Origin: Parvibaculum sp.
Lineage (GTDB): Bacteria; Pseudomonadota; Alphaproteobacteria; Parvibaculales; Parvibaculaceae
NCBI RefSeq assembly: GCF_019635935.1
Contig: NZ_JAHBYN010000001.1
Span: forward strand, 124,001 to 188,000
Length of the DNA: 64,000 bases
Reading direction: 5' to 3'
The notes below the pieces were generated by a model. The model saw only the letters and a program-made list of their open reading frames with translations. It had not been told where the DNA came from and searched no databases. Within the stretch, counting starts at the first letter, position 1. Each line of letters opens with the position of its first letter. The position numbers and the translations under genes are program-made. Of this stretch, positions 1 to 7,500 are shown one piece after another.

Positions 1-264
1 ACGGAAGACGGATTTCGTATCGCCGAGGAGGATCTACGCCTGCGCGGCTCCGGCGAACTTCTCGGCACAAGGCAAAGCGGGTTGCCGTCGTTCCGCATAG
101 CCCGCATCGAAGAACAGGCAGAACTTCTGTCCGCGGCCTACGATGACGCCCGGCTCGTGCTGAATGCCGACCCTGAACTGGAAGCGCCGCGCGGCCGGGC
201 TCTCCGCACTTTGCTCTATCTGTTCGAGCGCGACGAAGCGATCCGGTATTTGCGGTCAGGTTGA
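1..264 (+). CDS. recG: ATP-dependent DNA helicase RecG, C-terminal 87 residues (5' end outside window)
   Basis: The reading frame is open from base 1 to the TGA at 262-264 and gives the last 87 residues of RecG, the helicase that remodels stalled replication forks and branched DNA. The segment RLRGSGELLGTRQSG near the start is the conserved motif that couples the motor to the branch-binding wedge domain, and the tail with LFERDEAIRYLRSG is typical of the family end. The rest of the gene lies upstream of the window. The next gene is convergent and its stop is only a few bases away; a short GGGCC-TAAA-GGCCC hairpin (267-280) sits at the junction. Confidence 0.93.
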   Translation, partial: TEDGFRIAEEDLRLRGSGELLGTRQSGLPSFRIARIEEQAELLSAAYDDARLVLNADPELEAPRGRALRTLLYLFERDEAIRYLRSG

Positions 265-270
265 CCGGGC

Positions 271-1014
271 CTAAAGGCCCGCCGGGTTGCTGACGCTGAC
301 GGGCTCGCTCTCGCCATCAAGGTATTTCGGCTCGACAAGACCGGCAGAGATGATCAGCTTGGCGCCTTCCTCGATCGACATGTCGAGCACCTGAATATCG
401 GTCTTCGGAACGAAAAGCAGAAAGCCCGAAGTCGGGTTGGGGGTTGTCGGCAGGAATACGCTGACAAGTTCCTGCCCGGCGCGGGCGACGATCTCGCCAT
501 TCGTCTGCGTGGTGATGAAGACGATGCAATAAATGCCCTTGCGCGGATATTCGATAAGTCCGACCTCCCGGAACGACGCACTGGATTGCGAGACGACTGT
601 TTCGAATATCTGCTTCAATGCGCCATAGATGCTGCGCACCACCGGCATTCGGGCGACGACACGCTCCCCGAAATTGAGTACGGTGCGCCCGAAGATATTG
701 GCCGTCAGCGCGCCCAGCAGCGTCAGCAGCACGAAGGCGATGATAAGGCCGAGACCGGGAATGTCGAAAGGCAGATAGGCGTCCGGGTGATACTGGCGCG
801 GCAGCAGTGGCGTGAACCAGAAATCGATAAGATCGATAAACCACCGCGTGATCCAGATGGTCAAACCGATCGGCGCGGCCACCACCATGCCGGTGAGGAA
901 ATAGTTCCGGATACGCGCCATGAAGCTCGAGCGCTTGGCTGGCAGAATCAGGGATGATTCCGCGCCTGTCTGCCGTGTTTCTTCGTCGTGCCGGTCGTTC
1001 ATGCGATCCGCCAT
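271..1014 (-). CDS. DUF502 family membrane protein
   Basis: The 247-residue product belongs to the DUF502 family of integral inner membrane proteins found in many proteobacteria; molecular function is not established. Two hydrophobic spans are visible, at about residues 37-60 and 86-110, followed by the family-typical soluble part with VVARMPVVRSIYGALKQIFETV and, near residue 200, FLPTTPNPTSGFL. An acidic, polar N-terminus of about 30 residues precedes the first span. The gene is convergent with recG. ATG at 1014 has an AGGA about ten bases upstream; a second ATG four codons in has a better placed GGCGGA, so the start may be 1002. Confidence 0.85.
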   Translation of the reverse strand: MADRMNDRHDEETRQTGAESSLILPAKRSSFMARIRNYFLTGMVVAAPIGLTIWITRWFIDLIDFWFTPLLPRQYHPDAYLPFDIPGLGLIIAFVLLTLLGALTANIFGRTVLNFGERVVARMPVVRSIYGALKQIFETVVSQSSASFREVGLIEYPRKGIYCIVFITTQTNGEIVARAGQELVSVFLPTTPNPTSGFLLFVPKTDIQVLDMSIEEGAKLIISAGLVEPKYLDGESEPVSVSNPAGL

Positions 1015-1201
1015 ATCTGCATTGTCCTGGCGCCTGCCCGCGCCTTCGGTTGACGCCGGGGCGCACTGGCCTCCGGCGCACCCGACCGTTTCATATCATC
1101 GTGCCTCTTCCCTGTCAGGCTCACTCGTTCCATCATGCTGAAATAGATATCAATGGAGCCCTTTTTGAGGCTCCTGGAACGACATCAAGGGAGAAGACGG
1201 C

Positions 1202-2236
1202 ATGGCCAGGCTCCAGCCGGGAACGAAGATTCGCCTCGCCCCCGAGGACGAATATACCCACAAGCCCGATGCGGCACTGAACTATAACGAGAGCATGTAT
1301 TTCAACATGTTCGACCCGGTCCGCAAGACCGGCGGCTGGTTCCGGCTCGGCAATCGCCCCAACGAGGGCTACGCCGAAATGTCCAACTGCCTCTATCTGC
1401 CGGATGGTCGCGTTGCCTTTATGTATGCCCGGCCGAAAATCACCGGCAACGAGGCGATGAATGCCGGCGGCATGAAGTTCGAGGTCGTCGAGCCGTTCAA
1501 ACGCCTCCGTCTGTCCTACAGCGGAAATGTTGTGGTTCTGAAGAATCCGCTTGAAATGGCCGACCCGGCGCAAGCCTTCAAGAACAACCCCGTCGTCCCC
1601 TGCGAGGTCGCCCTCGACTATGAAGGCGTATCACCGATGTTCGGCGGCGAGACCGTCAATGCGGACGGCACGCCGCTCGACCTCGACCCGGAAAAGTCGT
1701 TCGCCAAGGCTCACTACGAACAGCACATGGCGGCCAGCGGCCACTTCACCGTTGGCGAGGAGCGCTTCGAGGTCTCGGGCTTTGGCCTCCGCGACAAGAG
1801 CTGGGGGCCGCGTTACTGGCAGGCAATCCACTGGTACCGCTGGCTGCCGATGAATTTTGGCCGTGACTTCGGGATGATGATCTCGATTGTCACCAACGAC
1901 GAAGGCAAACAGCGCCAGGGTGGCATGGTGCTGAAGGACGGGGTGTACGATCTGATCGAAACCTGCACGATCGAGAGCGACTGGGACGACAACTGGTACC
2001 AGACCGCGCTCCGCGCCCATTTGACCACCCAATCGGGCGCCGCATACGACGTCGAGGGTAAGGTCTTGTCGTTGATCCCGTTGCGCAATCGTCGCAAGGC
2101 GCCCGATGGCAGCGATCTCAACACCCGCATCACCGAAGGCATGACGGAATATCGCTGCAACGGCATGACCGGCTACGGTCTGTCGGAATATCTCGACCAG
2201 ATTGTCGACGGCAAGCCTGTGGGCGCGGGGCACTGA
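1202..2236 (+). CDS. DUF7064/DUF7065-type (AttH/CrtC-like beta-barrel) protein
   Basis: A 344-residue soluble protein without signal peptide. The pattern YNESMYFNMFDPVRKTGGW near the N-terminus and GLRDKSWGPRYWQ near residue 197 are what I associate with the DUF7065/DUF7064 pair, relatives of the AttH/CrtC lipocalin-like fold that binds or hydrates terpenoid and other hydrophobic substrates. The activity is not known; a lipid- or terpenoid-binding or hydratase role is inference from the fold and from the neighbours (phosphotransferase, DUF6285, lipase-like, enoyl-CoA hydratase). The start is supported by AAGGGAGAAG seven bases upstream. It heads a tightly packed five-gene cluster. Confidence 0.75.
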   Translation: MARLQPGTKIRLAPEDEYTHKPDAALNYNESMYFNMFDPVRKTGGWFRLGNRPNEGYAEMSNCLYLPDGRVAFMYARPKITGNEAMNAGGMKFEVVEPFKRLRLSYSGNVVVLKNPLEMADPAQAFKNNPVVPCEVALDYEGVSPMFGGETVNADGTPLDLDPEKSFAKAHYEQHMAASGHFTVGEERFEVSGFGLRDKSWGPRYWQAIHWYRWLPMNFGRDFGMMISIVTNDEGKQRQGGMVLKDGVYDLIETCTIESDWDDNWYQTALRAHLTTQSGAAYDVEGKVLSLIPLRNRRKAPDGSDLNTRITEGMTEYRCNGMTGYGLSEYLDQIVDGKPVGAGH

Positions 2237-2237
2237 C

Positions 2238-3242
2238 ATGGGCGCCGAAGCGAACCCGTTATCCGAACCCCTTTCGGCGGTGGTGTGCAACCGGATTCCG
2301 GGCGCAACGGGAATATCGAATCTGAAACGACTTTCCGGCGGCGCAAGCCAGGAAACCTGGTCGTTCGATGCCGCAACCGCCGATGGCGTCGTACCGCTTA
2401 TTTTGCGCCGCGCGCCGGGTGGCGCCCGCGATGCGCGCGCCACGGCCGTGCCGCTCGAAACCGAAGCACAGCTGATCCAGTTGGCCGGAAAAGTCGATGT
2501 GCCGGTGCCGACGGTCCGCCATGTGCTGGCACCCGAAGACGGTCTCGGTCACGGCTTCATCATGGACCGCATCGCCGGGGAAACGATCGCGCGGAAAATC
2601 CTGCGCGACGACGAGTTTGCGGCCGCCCGGCCAAAACTTGCGCGCCAATGCGGCGAAATCCTCGCGCGGCTGCACCGTGTCGACATGGCGGCATTGCCGC
2701 CACTGCGCACATCACCCGCGCGCAGCGAGATCAAGCAATATCTGGAAACCTACAAGGCGCATGGGCACCCCCATCCGGTTTTCGAGCTCGCCTTTCGCTG
2801 GCTCCAGGACAACGCGCCCCCCGAAGCCACGGCGCACACGCTGGTGCATGGCGACTTTCGCCACGGCAATCTGATGATCGGGCCGGACGGGGTGCGCGCC
2901 GTCCTCGATTGGGAACTGGCGCATGTCGGCGATCCGATGGAAGACCTTGGCTGGATATGCGTCAACTCATGGCGGTTCGGTAACATCGACCAGCCGGTGG
3001 GCGGTTTCGGCGCGCGCGAGGATATGTTCGCTGGATATGAGGCCGCGGGCGGCATCAAGGTCGATCCGGCGCGCGTCAAGTTCTGGGAAGTGCTGGGGAC
3101 GCTGAAATGGGGCGTGATGTGCACCATCATGGTCACGGCCTTCAAGAGCGGCACGGACCGGTCTGTCGAGCGGGCGACCATCGGCCGCCGTTCGTCGGAA
3201 ACCGAAGTGGATCTGCTGCGCCTTCTGGCGCCGCGCGGCTGA
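2238..3242 (+). CDS. APH/ACAD10-type phosphotransferase (LvaA-like, possible 4-hydroxyacyl-CoA kinase)
   Basis: The 334-residue product has the aminoglycoside-phosphotransferase kinase fold: the catalytic loop HGDFRHGN is at residues 204-211 (general base D206) and the metal-binding DWE at 224-226. This subfamily, also present as the kinase domain of human ACAD10/11, is not tied to antibiotics; in Pseudomonas levulinate catabolism the relative LvaA phosphorylates 4-hydroxyvaleryl-CoA. The adjacent DUF6285 gene would correspond to its partner LvaB. An acyl-CoA 4-hydroxyl kinase role is therefore inferred, not shown. ATG 2238 starts one base after the preceding stop; the frame is open further upstream but would overlap that gene. 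Confidence 0.82.
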   Translation: MGAEANPLSEPLSAVVCNRIPGATGISNLKRLSGGASQETWSFDAATADGVVPLILRRAPGGARDARATAVPLETEAQLIQLAGKVDVPVPTVRHVLAPEDGLGHGFIMDRIAGETIARKILRDDEFAAARPKLARQCGEILARLHRVDMAALPPLRTSPARSEIKQYLETYKAHGHPHPVFELAFRWLQDNAPPEATAHTLVHGDFRHGNLMIGPDGVRAVLDWELAHVGDPMEDLGWICVNSWRFGNIDQPVGGFGAREDMFAGYEAAGGIKVDPARVKFWEVLGTLKWGVMCTIMVTAFKSGTDRSVERATIGRRSSETEVDLLRLLAPRG

Positions 3243-3252
3243 GGAGAAACAC

Positions 3253-3630
3253 ATGCAGGATCAACCGACAGCCGCCGAACTTGTCGAAGCCGTCGCAGAG
3301 TTCATTCGCAATCACGCGATGCCGCAGCTTCAGGGTCACACCGCCTTTCATGCCCGTGTCGCGGCAAATGCGCTGGACATCGTCAAACGCGAGCTCGAAA
3401 TAGCGCCCGCAGCCAATGCCGGCGAAGAAGCGCGGCTCAAGGCGTTGCTTGGCCGCGAAGGAGCGCTGGAGGATCTCAATCGTGAGCTGTGCAAGCGCAT
3501 CGAAAGTGGCACCATCGGTCTCGAAACGCCGGGTCTGACCGATCATCTCTGGACGACAACGCTGACCAAGCTCGCAATCGACCAGCCAAACTATTCGGGC
3601 TACAAGCGTGCGGTCGAAGAAAGCCGATGA
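3253..3630 (+). CDS. DUF6285 protein (LvaB-like partner of the phosphotransferase)
   Basis: A 125-residue, highly charged, probably all-helical protein that I recognise as DUF6285. Genes of this family normally sit directly beside an APH/ACAD10-type phosphotransferase, and the small LvaB protein required with LvaA in levulinate breakdown is of this size and position. Features include LVEAVAEFIRNHAMPQL at the N-terminus and a C-terminal LWTTTLTKLAIDQPNYSGY. A GAGGAGAAACAC ribosome-binding sequence precedes the ATG and the gap to the kinase gene is 10 bp. A subunit or activator role is inference from context; no catalytic motif is visible. Confidence 0.8.
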   Translation: MQDQPTAAELVEAVAEFIRNHAMPQLQGHTAFHARVAANALDIVKRELEIAPAANAGEEARLKALLGREGALEDLNRELCKRIESGTIGLETPGLTDHLWTTTLTKLAIDQPNYSGYKRAVEESR

Positions 3631-3646
3631 AGACGGGGATTGGTCA

Positions 3647-4777
3647 ATGCTGAAAAAGGTGCTTTGGGTAGTAGGCGGTCTGGCGGTTCTTGCCGTCCTG
3701 GCCGGGGCTTTTCTCTATGTGAACAAGCCCGCGCAATACTACGTCCTGCTGAAACCCTGGACCGGTTTCGATGAAGCCAAGGCGCCGCCGGCGCCGGTCT
3801 ATGCGTTGGACGACACCTGGGCCGCGCTTCCCGGGCGGAGCGACCTAGCGGATGTCGTGCCAGCCGGGAGCGGTCTTACGGACAATCAGTCGCGTGCCGA
3901 AGTCGATGTGTTCTTCATCCATCCGACAACCTATTACGGCAAGGCCGGCTGGAACGCGCGCTACGACGAACCGGGATTCTCGCTCGACCGGCTGGAGAGC
4001 GGTGTGTTGCGCTATCAGGCAAGCGTATTCAACGGCTGCTGCCGCGTCTTCGCGCCGCGCTACCGGCAGGCGACCGTCTATGCCTTTATCGGCAAGGGCG
4101 ACGATGAACATGCGGCGCTCGATTTCGCTTACCGGGACGTTCTGGCTGCCTTTCGAAACTTCGTTGCCGAACGAAACGACGGTCGTCCGTTCATACTGGC
4201 CGGACACAGCCAGGGTGGCTTGCACGGCTCTCGACTCCTGCAGGAAGAGATAGCAGGAACGCCCCTGGCCAATCGCATGATCGCTGCCTATCTGATCGGC
4301 TCTGCCCTGCCGGCGGACCTTGGCATCGCGGGCATCGAGCCTTGCGATGGACCGACGGCAACCGGTTGCACCATCAACTGGAACTCGATGAATGCCTCGG
4401 CGCCGCGTCGTGGTTGGGTCGAACAGGGCACGACGTGGTTCACGGGCGCCTATCGAATGCTTGCCGGCGCACCGCTCACCTGCGTCAATCCGCTGAACTG
4501 GGTGTTCGGTGGTGCTGCGGAAGCCTCCGAAAATCGCGGCAGCCTGCCCTTCGTCGGCTCGGACGAAGTCTTTCCGAGCCCACAGCCAGCGCTGACCGGT
4601 GCCGCCTGCGATGGCGGCGTGTTGCTGGTTTCGCTAACGGGCGACGAGCCCGGCTTCACGCTCGGCGTCCGGAGCGGCGACTTTCACATCTACGACTTCA
4701 ATCTCTTTTACATGAACATTCGCGCAAATCTCGACGAACGAGTCGCCGCGTTCCTCGCCGCGGGAGGCAGATCGTGA
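3647..4777 (+). CDS. DUF3089 family alpha/beta-hydrolase, membrane-anchored or exported
   Basis: A 376-residue protein with an N-terminal hydrophobic stretch at about residues 4-24 (uncleaved anchor or signal) followed by a DUF3089 domain, an alpha/beta-hydrolase group related to lipases. The nucleophile elbow GHSQGG lies at residues 186-191 with S188 as likely nucleophile; VDVFFIHPTTYY and the C-terminal GDFHIYDFNLFYMNIRAN are family-typical. It is likely to hydrolyse an ester in the periplasm or at the membrane; the substrate is unknown. The frame extends upstream to 3608 inside the DUF6285 gene, but ATG 3647 is preceded by GGGG and begins the hydrophobic segment. Its stop overlaps the next start. 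Confidence 0.8.
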   Translation: MLKKVLWVVGGLAVLAVLAGAFLYVNKPAQYYVLLKPWTGFDEAKAPPAPVYALDDTWAALPGRSDLADVVPAGSGLTDNQSRAEVDVFFIHPTTYYGKAGWNARYDEPGFSLDRLESGVLRYQASVFNGCCRVFAPRYRQATVYAFIGKGDDEHAALDFAYRDVLAAFRNFVAERNDGRPFILAGHSQGGLHGSRLLQEEIAGTPLANRMIAAYLIGSALPADLGIAGIEPCDGPTATGCTINWNSMNASAPRRGWVEQGTTWFTGAYRMLAGAPLTCVNPLNWVFGGAAEASENRGSLPFVGSDEVFPSPQPALTGAACDGGVLLVSLTGDEPGFTLGVRSGDFHIYDFNLFYMNIRANLDERVAAFLAAGGRS

Positions 4778-5586
4778 CCTTGACGAATCTCAACATTGAT
4801 CGGGGCATTGCGACCGTCACTTTCGCAAACCCGCCGCGTGGCTACATGAACGCCGCGCAAATGCAGGAAATCGACCGGATTGCGGATGACCTTACGGCCG
4901 ACGACGCGGTTCGCGTTGTCGTGTTCACGGGCGGGGTCGAAAACGTCTTTATTCGTCACTATGACGTTGCGGAGATTCTTGGTTTCGCCGACGCCCTGCA
5001 AAAAAACGAATTGATCGCCGATGCGCTCTTCGAACGGGCGCGGGCGGAGACGGCGCTTTCCCGGACTTTCGACAAGGTCGACCGGATGCCCAAACCGACC
5101 ATCGCCGCCATCAATGGCTTCTGCCAGGGCGGCGGTTTCGAGTTTGCGCTGTGCTGCGACTTGCGTATCGCGCAGGCCGGTGATTATCGGATAGGCCTCC
5201 CGGAAACGAATATCGGCATTTTCCCGGGCGCCGGCGGAACGGAACGCCTGCCCCGCCTGATCGGTGAAGCCCGCGCGCTTGAGCTGATCCTGCGCGGCCG
5301 CACGGTCGGCCCCGAGGAAGCGGCCCGGCTCGGGCTCGTACACGAATGTGTCCAGGGGCCTGCCATCGAAAGGGCGCTTGAGCTCGCGGAAGAACTCGCC
5401 GCCAGGAGCCCGCGCGGCCTTGCCGCTGCCAAGGCGCAGGTGAAGTCGGCGTCCTGCCTGTCGCTTGCGGACGGACTTGCGAACGGCCGGGGCCGCTTCG
5501 CGGCGCTCGTTGCCGGCGACCCGGAAGCCGTGCGCCAGATGAAGGAATTCGTGACCGGTGGTGAGGACATAAACCGGCCTGCATGA
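4774..5586 (+). CDS. enoyl-CoA hydratase/isomerase (crotonase) family protein
   Basis: A 270-residue crotonase-fold enzyme, expected to hydrate or isomerise an enoyl-CoA in a beta-oxidation-like route. The two catalytic glutamates of hydratases are present: E123 in GGGFEFAL and E144 in LPETNIG, with the oxyanion segment PGAGGTERLPRLIG after them. The first oxyanion segment is unusual: the common AGADIKEM is replaced by IRHYDVAEI, so this belongs to a divergent subgroup. The start is GTG at 4774, overlapping the DUF3089 stop (GTGA), with GGGAGG six bases upstream; translational coupling is likely. The gene closes the five-gene cluster. Confidence 0.88.
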   Translation: MTLTNLNIDRGIATVTFANPPRGYMNAAQMQEIDRIADDLTADDAVRVVVFTGGVENVFIRHYDVAEILGFADALQKNELIADALFERARAETALSRTFDKVDRMPKPTIAAINGFCQGGGFEFALCCDLRIAQAGDYRIGLPETNIGIFPGAGGTERLPRLIGEARALELILRGRTVGPEEAARLGLVHECVQGPAIERALELAEELAARSPRGLAAAKAQVKSASCLSLADGLANGRGRFAALVAGDPEAVRQMKEFVTGGEDINRPA

Positions 5587-5700
5587 GGCGGTTGCCGGCC
5601 CATTGGAAAACCGGAAAATCACCATGCGATTCGGTGACAATTTGCTAAAGGTTACAGGGCATTCTGGGGCAATCACGAAATTCTCACCGCAGGTTTAGCC

Positions 5701-6210
5701 GTGCCCTACACCGAAATCGACCTCGACGATCTTCCCGTCCGGCATCCGGTCCGAATGTTCAACGGCTATTGGGCGAGCCGCAGGAATGGCGCCGCCGCCC
5801 CGATGCGCCAGCATATTGTGCCTGGAGAGATTGCCGGCCTGCTCCGCTGGCTTCTGGTTCTGGAAACGGTGCAGATCGGCCACGAGCTTCAGTTCCGCTA
5901 TCGCCTTGCGGGCACGGGTTGCACCGAGCTTTTTGGCATCGACTACACAGGAAAGATTCTCGGCGACAATCTGACACCCGAAGGTGCGGAAATACGCCGG
6001 CGTGAATTTCGCCGGGTGATGGAAAGCGTTCAACCGATCTATTCGGTCACCAACCTGCCGGTCAAAGCGAAAGAGTTCATCGTCGTTCACCGCGGGGTCT
6101 TTCCTGTGTCGACCACAGGCGCGGAAGTCGATCAGATTTTTGTCGTCATCGCGCCAGTATCCGAAACCTGCCTCGTTCGGCCAGCATTCGAAATGGCGTC
6201 AGTTGCCTAG
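5701..6210 (+). CDS. PAS_5-type PAS domain protein
   Basis: A 169-residue protein consisting of one PAS-like domain of the PAS_5 type (PF07310 as I recall), a family common in alphaproteobacteria, often as stand-alone proteins of unknown function. Visible signature: YWASRRNGAAAPMRQHIVPGEIAGLLRWLLVLE, then FRYRLAGTGCTELFGIDYTGKILGDNLTPE. No kinase, DNA-binding or membrane part is attached, so it may be a sensor module acting through a partner. The start is a GTG at 5701. A paralogue is encoded at 62022-62612 in the same window. A strong terminator follows. Confidence 0.72.
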   Translation: MPYTEIDLDDLPVRHPVRMFNGYWASRRNGAAAPMRQHIVPGEIAGLLRWLLVLETVQIGHELQFRYRLAGTGCTELFGIDYTGKILGDNLTPEGAEIRRREFRRVMESVQPIYSVTNLPVKAKEFIVVHRGVFPVSTTGAEVDQIFVVIAPVSETCLVRPAFEMASVA

Positions 6211-6233
6211 GCAGGCCCACATCCGCCGAAACG

Positions 6234-6263
6234 AAAAAAGGCCGGGAACGATCCCGGCCTTTT
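6234..6263. terminator. Bidirectional Rho-independent terminator
   Basis: The stem GGCCGGGA (6240-6247), loop ACGA and TCCCGGCC (6252-6259) is flanked by A6 on the left and T4 on the right. It can terminate both the + strand PAS_5 gene ending at 6210 and the - strand thiolase gene ending at 6286. Confidence 0.88.
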
Positions 6264-6285
6264 GAGTTTGTGAGACGTCTGAAAA

Positions 6286-7488
6286 TCAGGCGCCGTGCGC
6301 ACCGATGATCGTCACCGAGCAGACATTCTGCGACGGAGCGCCGCCGAGATTGTGCGTCAAACCAATCTTCGGATTGGCAAGTTGCCGCTCGCCGGCACGA
6401 CCCTGGAGCTGGAGATACATCTCGTAGGCCATGCGCAGGCCCGAAGCGCCGATCGGGTGTCCAAAGCATTTGAGCCCCCCGTCGATCTGGCAGGGAACCT
6501 TTCCGTCCGCGTCGTAGAAACCGTCCATAACGTCCTTCACGGCGCCGCCTTCCGGCGAGATGAAGAGGTCTTCCATGGTCACAAGTTCAGTGATGGAGAA
6601 GCAGTCATGCACTTCCATCATGCTGACTTCCTCGCGCGGATTGTCGATCCCGGCCTCCTTGTAGGCTTTCTTGGCCGCGATCCGCGCGGTGTGGAAATAG
6701 CTTCCATCCCAGCTGTTATGCTGCGACTCGAGCCCGTTCGACACGGATAGCTGCATCGCCTTCACAGTCACGATATTGCTCTTGCCCATCGCTTTGGCGA
6801 TTTCGGGCGTCGTGACGATGGCCGCCGCCGCGCCGTCCGACACGCCGCAGCAGTCGAAAAGTCCAAGCGGTTCGGCAATCATCGGCGCGCCCATGACCTG
6901 CTCCTCGGTCACGGGATTGCGCAGGTGAGCCTTGGGGTTCTTGGCGCCGTTGGCGTGGCTCTTGACCGAAACATGAGCGATGGCGCGCTTCAGATCGTCC
7001 TTGTTGACGCCATGCTTGGCCCGGTAAGCCGAGGCCAGCTGCGCGAAGTTGCCCGGCGCTGAACCGGACGGCGACCATTGCGGGTTCAACGTACCCATGT
7101 TGCCGACAGGCAGGCCGCCATAACCGGTGTCTTTCAGCTTCTCGACGCCGACTGCAAGCGCGATGTCGGCCGCTCCCGAAGCAACAGCATAGACCGCGCC
7201 GCGCAATGCCTCGGAACCCGAGGCGCAGAAGTTCTCGACGCGTGTGACCGCGATATTGGGAAGCCGCAACGCCACCGAAAGCGGCGTACCGCCCTTGCCG
7301 GTGCCGATTTCATCGATATGGGTCGAGAACCACGCCGCATCGAGCTGCGTCGGCTCAATGCCCGCATCCTGCATCGCTTCGAGATAGGCTTCGACCATCA
7401 ACTCTTCAGGGCCGGCGTCCCATCGCTCGCCGAACTTCGAGCACCCCATGCCGAGGATCGCGACCTTGTCCTTGATACCTGCCGCCAT
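6286..7488 (-). CDS. Thiolase family protein (SCP2/SCPx-type acetyl-CoA acetyltransferase)
   Basis: A 400-residue thiolase of the SCPx/lipid-transfer type, acting on acyl-CoA thioesters either in thiolysis or as a retro-aldolase. The nucleophile is C88 in NFCASGS; the second active-site elements VHDCFSITEL and CFGHPIGASGLR near the C-terminus are intact, and GLTHNLGG closes the family pattern. This group commonly works together with a DUF35/OB-fold protein, and the gene upstream (12 bp gap) encodes an HMGCS-like/DUF35 fusion, so a two-component complex is likely. A GGGAGACAGGGAC sequence lies before the ATG. The carbon substrate cannot be read from sequence; sterol side chain, branched acyl or acetoacetyl-CoA are all possible. 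Confidence 0.88.
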   Translation of the reverse strand: MAAGIKDKVAILGMGCSKFGERWDAGPEELMVEAYLEAMQDAGIEPTQLDAAWFSTHIDEIGTGKGGTPLSVALRLPNIAVTRVENFCASGSEALRGAVYAVASGAADIALAVGVEKLKDTGYGGLPVGNMGTLNPQWSPSGSAPGNFAQLASAYRAKHGVNKDDLKRAIAHVSVKSHANGAKNPKAHLRNPVTEEQVMGAPMIAEPLGLFDCCGVSDGAAAAIVTTPEIAKAMGKSNIVTVKAMQLSVSNGLESQHNSWDGSYFHTARIAAKKAYKEAGIDNPREEVSMMEVHDCFSITELVTMEDLFISPEGGAVKDVMDGFYDADGKVPCQIDGGLKCFGHPIGASGLRMAYEMYLQLQGRAGERQLANPKIGLTHNLGGAPSQNVCSVTIIGAHGA

Positions 7489-7500
7489 GTCCCTGTCTCC

